A program made the translations under genes and the position numbers. A stretch of DNA of 64,000 nucleotides from Marchantia polymorpha subsp. ruderalis (taxonomy: Eukaryota; Streptophyta; Marchantiopsida; Marchantiales; Marchantiaceae), in contig AP031354.1 in NCBI GenBank assembly GCA_037833965.1, forward strand, positions 10,518,001 through 10,582,000. Reading direction: 5' to 3'. The notes beneath the pieces were generated by a model. That model saw nothing but the letters and a program-made list of their open reading frames with translations, was not told the origin of the DNA and made no database searches. Below, in pieces: positions 47,601 to 58,523 of this stretch (the first letter of the stretch is position 1; every line of letters begins with the position of its first letter).

Positions 47601-50080
47601 CAACAAATTATATAGTCATTTCCATGTGTTTATAATTTCACGCACGAAGACGTCAAATGATAAACCAAAACTAAAGTAAAGTATCAGAGTAGAAGAAGAA
47701 GTACCTAGCGGGAACAAAGCATGTCGTGCCGAGACGCCATTTTCGGAAATCAAGGCAAGATGTACCAATGAAACTGCAGTCAACACTAGCAGGCTAGCAC
47801 ACTTTCTTCACTTCCCCGGCAAATGGATTATCCTACATCGTTTTGGGATCGTGGGATCGGGTTTGTCTTCTCGAAGAACTGTCTGGTGTGCAAATGATCT
47901 GTGAAAGCTTGCTCAGAAGTGTCCTCGAGGTAAATAAATGAACGAAGGAGAGAACTTCGATCTTTTGGGTTTACACAAGCGAGGGCTGTCAGAAGTTAAA
48001 CGAATGAGAAAAGCTGGTTTCGCTTTGCAAATATCTGAGCAATGGGTGAATGTCTAGTTGCACCCAAATTGCTGTCAGTTCCCAGAATGCTTGCACTACG
48101 AGCCCCATGTTACGAACCATGTGCGACTTGGTACATGGTGAAATATCGTCGATGGCAGGACGCAGGAATCTTCACACGAGCAGAGACGAGGCCAGCATAT
48201 ATTCGCTCGAGACCCTTGGGGTAGATATTTGCAGCAGAAAATCTGCCCAGCCTTTCGCGGGGCTTCATGGATGGATCTGATTTCTTACTGCTTTTGATAA
48301 AGCTATACACTGTGACACTCCAGAAACCCAAAAAGGCCCCAGATCTTTCGATTTACCCCAAGGTGCATCGTTCAGGTGAAAGAAAGGTCGCAACTTTGAG
48401 CTTGCTGCGTCCTTATCCAGAGGCCTGAACGAGCATTTGAATACGCTCGCGACTTCTTCCCGATGATAGTCCACGCGACCCCCTTCAACCAACCACGAGA
48501 TTCGCTTTGAAGCACTCGCGCAGTCGTGCGTAAAATTCTCTCCATCTCTCTCTCTCTCTCGAGGGATGAGGGTTTTACCAGTTCCTGCGTCTCGACTCTT
48601 CATGCCACTAGCAATTCGGTTCGGTTGCAGGCAGGCAGACAGTCAGGCTTGACTTCACAGTTTAATATGAATGGGTTGACGTGAACTTCTCTGCAGGAGA
48701 GAGTCTAAACTCGGAATGGGTCCGCAGGCAGTCCAAGATAATAATCAAACCTTGTGGAGTTTGACATCATGCCCAGCGTGCCAAAGGCTGCTGGGCATGA
48801 GAGAGAGAGAGAGTGTAGTAAGTTTATGAGTGAGTGAGTGAGCAAGCGGGCGATGGAGTTGGTGAGGCATGGAAGAGAAAGCTCGAGTGAAAGATGAAAA
48901 TGGGAGGGCTATGGTGACAGCAGGTGAGAGTCAAGCCGTGGCCAGCAAAACAAACCATCCCGCCCTTGAGCAGCAGGAGCCCCGCCCGGCCAACTTTACA
49001 GCCAAGCCAGGCCACTTTCCACTCCATGGCCTTCGCTTCAAGCTCACAACAACTACGATGGCCATATTTGCTCCTCCACCCCTCCCTTCTCCCCCGCCCC
49101 CACAACCAACCTCGAACTCAGCAGCAGAAGCAGCAGCATCAGCAGCAGTAGCAGTTGCAGTCGCAGTAAGAATTTTTTTTGGCCACCATCACCAGCCCTG
49201 GAGTTTAGTGTGGGAGGGGGGAGGGGGGCGGCGCAATGTGTTTGACAGAGAGCAAACAAACCTTGAAAAGTATGCGAGGCGAGATTTAGTTGCAATACAT
49301 GTGATGCATCTGCTCGCCGGTCGGTCGACACTGACCGAACGACTTTTAGAGCCTGACCGAGTGAGCGAGAGAGTGAGTGCGGCAGCGAGCCGCCTCAGAG
49401 GTGCCATTGCTGGCCATGAGCTCTATCCAGATGCCAGGCATTCTAATCCCAGTTGCCATGAGGCGAGGTGACTCACTCGAATCCCCCGAATCTATCCGCG
49501 CTAAGATTGGAGTATTATTGGGCCGGCCCAGTCTCCTTGAGCCACAAGCCGAGAGAAAAAGGAGGGAATGTGTCTGGACTGCCTGACCTGCTGACGGCCT
49601 CGCTCGCTGCTCGCCTGACCTCCTGACTGATTGCCTGACTCTGAGATAATTGGGGCCGATCTTCGGATGAGGACGAGGCCAGATAACAAGATATGTCCTC
49701 CGCTCGTCCTCTTTCCGCCCTCTGCCGAGGCCAATGAGAAATCCCAGAGCTCCAACTTCCAGCGACGAGACGAGAGTCACGGGACGTCAGCCTCGCTCGC
49801 TCGGTCGAGCCATAAAAAAAAAAAAAGCTCCCTCCGTCTTTGGAGGGGGCAGCGCTGTAAATTTAGTGCGCTAATGCGCGTCTCGCAATGATCAGGTGAT
49901 GGTTTGGGGCGTCCCGGTGGGTGAATGCACATTGGAGTGGGATCTGCCAATGCCATGGCTGTGGTCTGTGGTGTCTGCACTTCCCCCGCTCCCACAGAAA
50001 AAAGAGGAAAGTTCGATGAATTCCATGCCTCTCGCTCGGACTGGATGAGGTGAGACTAAAATTGGGGTTCGGTGAAAGTG
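47601..50080. other. GC-rich, low-complexity region; no recognised gene
   Basis: Contains CT/GA runs (about 48,545-48,562 and 48,800-48,814), a GAGT run at 48,829-48,842 and a CAG-rich tract at about 49,121-49,166. A 200-codon plus-strand frame at 48,869-49,471 is low in complexity and has equally long frames on the other strand, so it is not supported. The composition resembles a long 5' leader or promoter of a regulatory gene, but none follows on either strand. Confidence 0.35.
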
Positions 50081-50099
50081 TTGGCGAAGTGGATGTTGT

Positions 50100-51100
50100 G
50101 GTTCTGATCCCTCATGTCAGCTCAAGACACTCCCGTCAGAAAATCAGGCCGAGTTATGACGTCTCCGCGGGGTAAGATGCTTAATTCTCCTGATTTTTCT
50201 GCAGCCGGTTCAGATCAGAGGAGCTCGATTGATTGATTGACTGGACGAGCGAATGATTACCCGAATGACTTAAATGACTTCCCATCCGCGCAAGGCAAGG
50301 ATGTTGCTGCGAAGTGGCTACCCGAGCGCGCACTAGATTATAGCTCAGGTCAGCTCTAGACACTCACCGGTGAAAATCAGATGAACGAATGACGTCCCCC
50401 GAGGTGCTGATGAGAGAGATGATGAATCTCCTCCCATTTCTCTCGGCGCATCATATGACGACGAGCTCGAATGGACTGACTAATTTCGGTGCTCTGTGCG
50501 AGGGTTGAGACCCCAGAGGGCTCGCTCGAGCAAGCGCATTACTCTAAGTCAGCCAGTAGTGACACTCACCTGTCCACCCACCAAGTAAATTAATGACTGC
50601 CACCCCCCGAGAGCCAGGAGAAGAACAAGATTAGATGGATAAACTCTCCCCCCACCTTCTCGCGCCGAAATGATGATGTGAGCTTGAATGCTGCATTACT
50701 AATATTGGCCTCATGGCAAGTTCCAGGAAATGAGAAACCCCCAGCCAAAAAGCGATTTCGCAGCTTGTTTGCTTGTAGCTCTGTAGCCCCCTTGCTGCCA
50801 GTGGTCGTCTCACACCGACCGAAACTACATCATGCAGATTAATGACGACCCCCAAGGTCAAGGTATCGAGAGAAAGTCTGAGTTCTGGGATTCTGAAAGA
50901 GAGAGCAAGCGGCCGATCGAGACCTTTGCTCGCCCACTTCTGCCGCCGATGTGCTGCTCTGCAGCTTCGGCGGAGCTCAAGATCACGTTAGAATAGATGG
51001 AGAAGACAGGGTGCTAAATTTGACTCGAGCAGAAAGTCAGCTCAAGCACCTCACCGGCACACGCCAAAAGGGCAACTGAAGTGCAGGGGGGGAGTAAACC
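50100..51100 (+). repeat. Diverged tandem repeats (~200-260 bp units)
   Basis: A recurring pattern appears near 50,118, 50,350, 50,562, 50,806 and 51,030: CAGCTC-x-AGACACTCACCGG, then ATGAATGACG(T/A)CCCCCGAGG. In some copies this is followed by CTCTC(C/G)-CC and a (A/C)ATGATGA(T/C)G-GAGCTCGAATG block. Copies are strongly diverged with changing spacing. No coding frame is shared between copies. Confidence 0.55.
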
Positions 51101-51405
51101 GGAGGCATGAGGTCCCCACGTTTCTCTGTGCTCTGCTCTCGAGAGCCCGAAGAAACCTGCAGCCGAACACGAGCCTCGATTTATGACTGACCTTGCGGCA
51201 TCGGTGCTGAATCTCGAGTCCGTACTGCCCTCGGATATGTCCGGCTTTCTGTCCTGGGGCTTAACCTGCTAGCCCCCCAGGGCTTGGCCGCGGGTTGACT
51301 GCGGTGCATCCATTGGCCGCAAGTGTACTCTGAGCCTGCGAAGAGCAAACGACTCCACGTCCATCAGCAGCAGGTGCTAAGTTTACTCGACGACTTGACT
51401 TTACT

Positions 51406-51434
51406 CCCCTCCCCTCCCCTCCCCTCCCCTCCCC
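51406..51434 (-). repeat. (CCCCT)n run, G-quadruplex candidate on minus strand
   Basis: Six C4 blocks separated by single T. The minus strand therefore has six G4 blocks with one-base loops, more than the four needed for a very stable quadruplex. Confidence 0.9.
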
Positions 51435-51439
51435 GGGGC

Positions 51440-52700
51440 TGGGCTTGGGCTTGGGCTTGAGTCGCTCGCTCGGTGGTTGGTTCCGTGCCCGCCTCGAGTT
51501 TACCTCGAGGGCGAACGGAATTAATCGCAGGACACAACCACATTCTACCCCCTCGTCACTCACTCGCACTCGCATTCGGACTTTTCTTTTCGTGGTTGGT
51601 TCTTGGCGAACCATGTCATCCAACATTCGCTCCAATTATCGTCGAGTTCGTCCCCGGAGCTCGGCACGGGGTTGCGCTGGCGAGCTCTGGGGCTATGACA
51701 TGCTTCCACTTTCCACTGACTGACGACCTCTGAGGTCAATGGCTGGCAGCGACACGGACGGAAGGAATGAAGTGGGCGAGTTAGGAAGCGAGGGACCGAC
51801 TGATTGCTTGCTTGCTCACTTGCTTGCTTGGGCCTGTGACCCACCCCGTGGTGCTTGGCATGCCTACCACATCGGAAGAGCACCCTTGTAAGCCATGCCC
51901 GGGGGCTATCGGGGGGCTGATCTATTTCCGCTCGGGGGTTGGACGATCAGGGGCTCTCAACCCCTGCGCCGCTGCCTTGTGTCCCACGAGCCGCTTATTA
52001 GCCCTCGGCTCTTCTTCCACGGAAGGGGAATGCAGTCCGGTGGACGGAGCAACGCAACGCAACGTGCTTCTCCTTTCTCGCCATAGGGACAAAAGGGACC
52101 GTGAGTCAGCCCCCCACCTCATTTCACCTCCTCTGCCCCTGCTACTCTGGGTTACCCCCCCCGGGGGTTAACACGAAGGGGTTAATTCGATGGGGTTAAC
52201 TGCTGGCCGTATATCTACGTGTTCGTGTAGGTTCACACGAGACGAGTCTCAATCTGCGTACAACTGCATGCAAGGATTCGAGGGCACTCCACAGCCTCAG
52301 CTTGCTGCGACGTGATTGGCGGGGAGGTCCTCATGCCGACCACACCGTCAAAGCTAGACAACGAAAAGGGCCCCTGCAATCGTTGTAACAGGAACTGTCT
52401 GGCGCGGATGTAGAGCCCCGCAAAGTACGGGGAGCGAAGGGTGGGGGGTGAGTGAAGAGTTAGGCCCGGCCAGTTCTGGGGTACGGACCCCTGCCATCCT
52501 TAGGGGTTAGAGCTGCAGATGTGGCTGCTTTGCTGCTGAAGCCGGTGCTACGCGAGCCCCTACGCTTTAAAGAGCACCTCCGCTCGTAGCCACGATACTA
52601 TCCAACTGACTTCCGAGGCCCCTGTGGCAGTTGGGGTGGAATCACTTCTCACCGAGCTCAAATCTCAAACGGTTAAAGTGTTCGCAAGTGTTATGGCAAT
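51440..52700. other. GC-rich unassigned region
   Basis: Open frames of 63-124 codons overlap on both strands, as expected at this GC content, and none has a recognised domain. Includes a CCCCCCCGGGGG self-complementary site at about 52,156. Composition falls sharply to AT-rich near 52,680. Confidence 0.35.
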
Positions 52701-53313
52701 CATGTAATAATGTCCTAAAGGGTGAACTCGCATACTATTCGATTCAAAAGGTAATTCACCCATGTTCCTGTATTTCCAACAAGCTATGAGAAAGCAATGA
52801 CAACTATTAGTTCACTTCTTCGAGAAAAGCATGCCACATTCATTCTTAGGTTCAGTCATAGAATGGGTACCTTTTGTACGTGAATTTTAAATGTATATGA
52901 ACATAATTACAGAGAGTTTATTGGTTATATAGAAATTCGAATACATACGAGTAAACAGTGCAAACATATAGTTCTTCTTCAAATAATGTCATTGTGTTAC
53001 ATAGTATCTAGAATCATGTGGGCAAAGAATTTAAACATAAACATTGCATTCTTACCACATATCAACATATATATAATTTTATGTATAATCATGATACGAG
53101 CATGTAAAATGTCAAAATGTATAGAGTATTTTTTAGGCTTCTAGTTTTTTTGAAATCTGAAGAAAAAAACTTTAGTTATTATGTAAAACATGTCATATCA
53201 CAATACACTACAAATATTGCAGTAATTATTTCTTCTCAGATAAAAAATAATAACTTTAGATTTTTTCAATTCTTAATGAGTATTCCAAATATATTTAATT
53301 TTATTTTTTTTTT
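52701..53313. other. AT-rich spacer
   Basis: No gene seen. Ends in a T-rich tract (about 53,300-53,313) that forms an A-tail on the minus strand at the end of the copia element. Confidence 0.4.
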
Positions 53314-53556
53314 AACGTAAAACCAAGAATCATTAAAGTCAAGTACGAAGACACAAGACATTCATATAACGTGGTTCAACCTCGAGGGCTACGTCCATGG
53401 CTGGAACACTAAGCTACTGACAAGTTAATACACAATACTTCAGCTTTTCCAAGAAGCCTTGGCTTTGGGGGTATATTTATAACCAAAGCCAACGACACAC
53501 ATAGCTATAAATAGATAGAGCCTGAGGTTACTTCTTAACCGGAGTTAACCTCAACA
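53314..53556 (-). mobile_element. 3' LTR of the minus-strand copia element (possibly truncated)
   Basis: On the minus strand this starts TGTTGAGGTTAACTCC right after a polypurine tract. It carries a TTATAAATATA box and the AACCACGTTAT/GGACGTAGCC motif common in plant copia LTRs. It ends ...GGTTTTACGTT followed by an A-rich run rather than a CA terminus. No matching 5' LTR or primer-binding site was found beyond 62,106. Confidence 0.6.
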
Positions 53557-53569
53557 ATCTCCCCCTTAA
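53557..53569 (-). other. Polypurine tract
   Basis: The minus strand reads TTAAGGGGGAGAT directly before the LTR start, the usual plus-strand priming site of LTR retrotransposons. Confidence 0.65.
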
Positions 53570-53736
53570 CTCGTGTTAAGGAAACAATAACCTCTGAAAC
53601 CTATATTATTACTTAGCGATAAGTTCTAGACAGAAGCCTACCACAAGGCCCCTCTTTATACGAGAGTTAACTAGAACTAGACCGTAGCCATAACAGGATA
53701 GAGTAATAACATAAAGAGGTAAATAGAGTTACTATG

Positions 53737-56587
53737 CTAGCAAAGTTTACATGTGCTACCATGCACAACTTGCATGGTAGCACAGTGTCGCCTGAAACTC
53801 TCCCATGGAATAACTTTGGTCAAAGCATCAACTGAATTGAGTTTACCGTCGATCTTGACTAGCTCAATCGTTTTATCAAACACTGCTTGTCTTATAAAAT
53901 GATACCTGATGTCAATGTGCTTCACTCTGCTATCCATGACGTGATTCGCAGCCAAATGTAAAGTGCCTTGGCTATCACAATGAAGATTAACCACGCCCTG
54001 CTTCAATCCCATTTCCATGATAAGCCTATCCAACCAAATAGCTTCCTTTGCCACTTCTGTTGCTACCACATATTCAGCTTCCGTTGTTGACTGAGCTACG
54101 CATTTCTGCAAGGTAGACCTCCAACTAATGCTTCCACCGCCAAGTGTAAATACATACCCAGTTGTAGATGTCCTTTTATCTAGATCTTGTCCGTAGTCAG
54201 CATCAACGTACCCAAAGAAGGATTTGGCATTGTCTAATAGACCATCTAGCAATAAGCCATAATCTAGAGTACTCTTCAAATATCTCAAAATCCATTTCAC
54301 TGCTTCCCAGTGAACTTTCCCTGGATTTGACATGTACCTGCTCACCTTGCCCATCGCAAAAGCAATGTCCGGCCTAGTGCACACCATCAAATACATGAAG
54401 CTGCCTACAGCTTGTTCATATGGAACATATGACATATTTCCTTTTTCCACCGCATCCGTAGGACATTGAGCTGCACAGAGTTTGAAATGTGCTGCCAAAG
54501 GAGTCCATACTTCTTTGGAATACATCATGTTGAACCTGTCAAGTATACGACGAACATACTTGCCTTGACTCAATCATAGTTTCTTCTTCTCATGATCTCT
54601 ATGTATCTCCATGCCTAATACTCTCTTTGACTCCCCCATATTCTTCATCTTAAATGCAGACTTCAACTTACTCTTGCATTCATCAACATCGGATTGATTT
54701 TTCGCCAATATGAGCATATCGTCAACGTAGAGTACTAAAATGATGAGATTGAACGTCTCATCATTTACGTTCTTCATGTAAACACAAGGATCATACACGC
54801 TCCGAAAAAATCCTTGTGCCTTCATGAACTGATCAAATCGCGTGTTTGACTGCCTATGAGCTTGTTTCAATCTACAAACCAACCTCTCTTTGCCTTTGAC
54901 CTCGAAACCAACAGGTTGTCTCATGTAGATCTCCTCCTCTAAATATCCATAGAGAAAATCTGTAACCACATCCATCTGATCCATAACAAGATCAAATATC
55001 GCAGCCAGTGCACATACCAGACGAATTGTAGCATACTTAGCTACCGGTGAGATAACTTCGTTGTAGTTCACGCCCTTCTCTTGGGTGAAACCTCTAGCCA
55101 CCAACCTAGCTTTGAAGATTTTCGCCTCGTCTCCTCTTGGATTGTCTTTCAGCTTGTACATCCACTTGGAGTCAATCAGCATTTGTTTGGTAGAAGGCTC
55201 AACCAGCTCCCAAGTCTTATTGTCAATCAAGGATTCCATCTCCCGCTCCATAGCATCATTCCACTCAAGCTTATTGACCGAAGCTTGAGCTTTCCTGTAT
55301 GAAGAAGTTTCACCTTCTTCCAAAATCAACGCTATACCATCCCTATCTTCGATATCAAAGTCACAATCTTCTAGATTGGATGAATTTGCCCACACACCAA
55401 ACCTTTCAAGAACCCTACTAGCAAGATGCGATCTCCTAGTAGACGTTTCAGGTTGATCTCTGTTGTCTGACACTATTGCAATAGGCTCATCAATGATAAT
55501 TTGCTCAAGTTCCTCATGTTCTTGATGAACCGGTGCTTCTTTTTGTGACATATCATTAGTGATATAATGATCAAACTCTCCCACAGCGATATCCGTGACT
55601 GGAAATTTTCCCTTGTCAGTACGAGGAGTCTTAGAATTCTCCCCCTCTTTCAATAAGCCAAGCTCATTGAAAGAAACATCTTGACTTACAATCAACTTAC
55701 GTGCTAGTGGATCCCATAGCCTGTAACCTTTCACTCCACTAGCATATCCAAGAAAACGACATTTCTTGGACGTAAGATCTAACTTAGTTTTGTGCTCCTT
55801 TGGCGTAAGAGGATAAGCAGTACAACCAAAAACCTTCAAGCGGCTGTAATCCGCCATCCGTTTATACTTGAGTTCAAACGGTGTGGAAAATTGGATTGCA
55901 CTAGAAGGAGAGAGGTTTACGAGATAAACTGCGGTGTTGGCGGCTTTGGCCCAAAACTCTCCTGGTAAACCAGATTCACTTAGCATACTCCGCACCTTTT
56001 CCAACACTGTTCTGTTGAGTCTTTTAGAAATAGCATTTTATTGGGGAGTGTTAATTGTAGTGAAGTGTACAATACCTCTGAAACTACTCAGAAGTATATT
56101 CGCCGCCATTATCTGATCGTAAATATTTTACCCTATTGCCAGTCTAATTCTCAACTTGAATGCCCCAAGTTTTGAAGGTTGAAAAGACCTCAGACTTGTG
56201 GATAAGAAAATATACCCACACATACCTAGAGTAATCATCTATAAAAGAAGCATAGTAGAGCTTTCCTGAGAGTGAGACGGTAGGAGATGGACTCCATATG
56301 TCACTATGTACATACTCCAGTATCTCCTTGGAATTATGAGTTCCAACACTAAAAGCTCGCATATGTTGTTTTCCCATGATGCACTGTTCACAAAATGCAA
56401 AGTCAAGTGTACCCAAACCCCGTAACACTTTCTTGTCATCAAGAAGAGACAAGTACCTATCACTCATATGGCCTAGTCTGGAATGCCATAAATGAGACAT
56501 CTCTCTGCAAGATGTGGTAAAGTTGACTTCTCCACAAGTTGTGGTGCCCTCTAATAAGTACAGATTATTGTGCTTATGACCAGGCAT
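53737..56587 (-). pseudogene. Copia pol: integrase, RT, RNase H (near-intact, interrupted)
   Basis: Ordered from the right: pre-integrase HLWHSRLGHMSDR with CEQCIMGK (near 56,450), integrase with SDIWSP, FIDDYSRYVW and RSDNGGEY, then GYRLWDP. RT includes ARGFTQEKGVNYNEV and the catalytic LVLYVDDML near 54,740. RNase H includes GYVDADY and SWRSTLQKCVAQSTTEAEY, closing with VDALTKVIP. Lesions seen: a stop after GIQVEN near 56,144, a frameshift around 56,060-56,110, and one in-frame TGA at 54,574-54,576 before the RNase H-proximal part. Otherwise two frames of 477 and 278 codons are open. The 5' side of pol is separated from gag by the hAT insertion at 56,581. Inactive as it stands, but only mildly decayed. 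Confidence 0.9.
56573..56580. repeat. hAT target-site duplication, left copy
   Basis: CTTATGAC immediately outside the left terminal inverted repeat, identical to 61,207-61,214. Confidence 0.95.
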
Positions 56588-56640
56588 GGTTCAAATAGGC
56601 GACCGTATATGTCGGCGCCTAAATGACCTAAACGCCCACC

Positions 56641-56658
56641 AGTTTAGGCGCCTAAACT
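56641..56658. repeat. Perfect 18-bp palindrome in hAT left subterminal region
   Basis: AGTTTAGGCGCCTAAACT is fully self-complementary. Related GGCGCCTAAA and CCTAAACGCC pieces lie at 56,612-56,637. Such subterminal repeats commonly bind hAT transposases. Confidence 0.85.
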
Positions 56659-57450
56659 AAAATGGGCAGGATTCGGAGCCTAACCTAATCAAGAAATCAT
56701 CATCCAATAATAAACTGACACGGAGTTCTCCCTGTAGTAGAGTTTTAGCTCGAAGAGAATATTTATACAACAGTTTTCGTCTATTAGAGGGTCTCACTCT
56801 CCCGTTCGAGTTACTCCTCTTGTTCGTCAGCCCCGGAGTTCCTGTTTGAGTTCCTCTTCGTCCACGTTGGATCCGGTCCAGTCCGGTCGAATTTGCATCA
56901 AGCGAGAGTGAGCAACTGAGCGTCGGTACAGGGTCAGGTGTTTAACGTCTCACAAATTCTTGACAGCTTTTCTTGAGGTTCCGGGTTTTTCCAGGTTTGT
57001 TGCTAGCTTCTGAGACTTGGACTTCCTCTGCTTGTGTCGATCAAGTTTTCGTGTAGAGCGTCTTAAGCGCTTTGTCTTACGCCTCAAGCGCTTCTGTAGT
57101 CACCCGGATTCGCAGTATATAGATGCCCTGGCTCATATGCGTATGGCACTGCCGAGGAGAGGTATCTTGTGTCAACGAGAAATTTGTCCTGTGAGAAACT
57201 TTTGCCATGTGAGTCCTCTCTGTGAACCTATCTTTCACCGAGTGGAAGACGTTTGATTGTTTGTTACTCTGACATTGGTGTTGATGTTAGAACGTTTACA
57301 TAATTTTGCATGTGTCTCTAGCGTCGAATGGTGTAACGGAGAAACTGGTGTAGCGTTCGAAGAAACTGTGTCTGGGCAGATCCCGAATGCCCGCTGATTC
57401 TGGTTCATTACTGATCAGTATACTGATCCGACGTTCGTTGCCATTTGCAG

Positions 57451-58081
57451 CTTGTAATTGGTGAAAGGCTTGGGGGTGGTTCATCTGGTCGTCTGTACAG
57501 AGGACAGTATTTGAGCCAAGATATAGCTATTAAAATTATCGAACTTAACGTGAAGAATGAGTCAGGGATACTTCGCTTTGTTCCTGCTGTGGAACTACTG
57601 CAAATGTTCAAGCAAGAGGTTTCAATAATGAGGTCAGCAGTTTTCAATGTCCCTGGACGGTTACATGGCCAGTCTCTTCTCACCACAATGTCTGAAGTTT
57701 AGTAGCTGTGTACCAAGGTTCTGTCTATCGGTGTCTTGAATTTATCACATCTTACACCTGCTTAATGTTGAGGTCAGCATGTTTTCCAAATTTACTGGTC
57801 GTCTACTGGCCAGGCTTACCTCACCTCAATGCCTGAAGTCTAGGAATTTTAGCAAATTGTCCTGAATACCACAAAGCTCTGTTTATCTCCGTTCTAAGTT
57901 TAGAACGTCTTATATTTTCTGAAAGCTCTACTTCATCGTGTTCCATCTTGTTTCATCCATCCACTAAACACACCGTTTCTTTTTGCAGACTTGTACGTCA
58001 CAAAAATCTAGTGCAATTCATCGGAGCGTGTTCATGTTGGCCTAAACTTTGTATTGTCACTGAGCTCATGGCTGGCAGGAG
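57451..58081 (+). pseudogene. Captured protein kinase gene fragment (Raf-like, subdomains I-V)
   Basis: Two exons are recognisable. Exon a (57,451-57,632) begins LVIGERLGGGSSGRLYRG (glycine loop), then IAIKII (the VAIK lysine) and MFKQEVSIMR (alpha-C glutamate). Exon b (57,989-58,081) continues in phase with [15 protein letters not shown] and [11 protein letters not shown] (hinge). GT/AG sites are intact on both, and the intervening 356-bp intron is kept. The RHKN-VQFIGAC and CIVTE-M motifs are typical of plant ACT/Raf-like MAPKKK kinases. Exon b ends at a donor (AG|GTAACA). The catalytic loop and C-lobe are absent. Because introns are retained, the segment was captured as genomic DNA. It lies 440 bp upstream of the transposase in the same orientation and could be transcribed or fused with it (inference). 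Confidence 0.85.
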
Positions 58082-58523
58082 GTAACATCATGCACCTTCA
58101 CCTCGAACATTATATACAACTGTCTGTAAACCACTGCGCTTGATGAATGACAGGTTGAACGTGGTGGGAGGGTTTGCATCTCGGAAGTCATACGCTTCTG
58201 CATCACGTTGACTTTAAATTTACCTCAAATATTTTGTTTAGTGCGAATTGTTCTTACGTGCTTGTGTGTTTCTGAGTAAGTTCTATCCTTGTAATAAGCA
58301 TATGTACCAGGATCGCTGCGAGTATGAACGTTTTTCCTCTAATAGACAGTGCGTTGTTTTATTGATTATGTTTGACGAATGAAATTATTATGTACATGGT
58401 TCAAATAAACTTTTGCACTGTGAGAAAACCTTGATATAATAATTTTGATACATCTACATTCTCAATTAATATGTTCATAGATTCTTTTATTTAAGTATTC
58501 TAATTATCTTGTTTTCTGAAATT

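Noticed and set aside
48869..49471. 200-codon plus-strand frame
   Set aside because: Low-complexity, alanine- and proline-rich, equally long opposing frames, no domain; explained by GC content and CAG/GCA repeats.
52156..52700. rRNA or organelle DNA insertion
   Set aside because: No recognisable rRNA, chloroplast or mitochondrial gene sequence could be read there.
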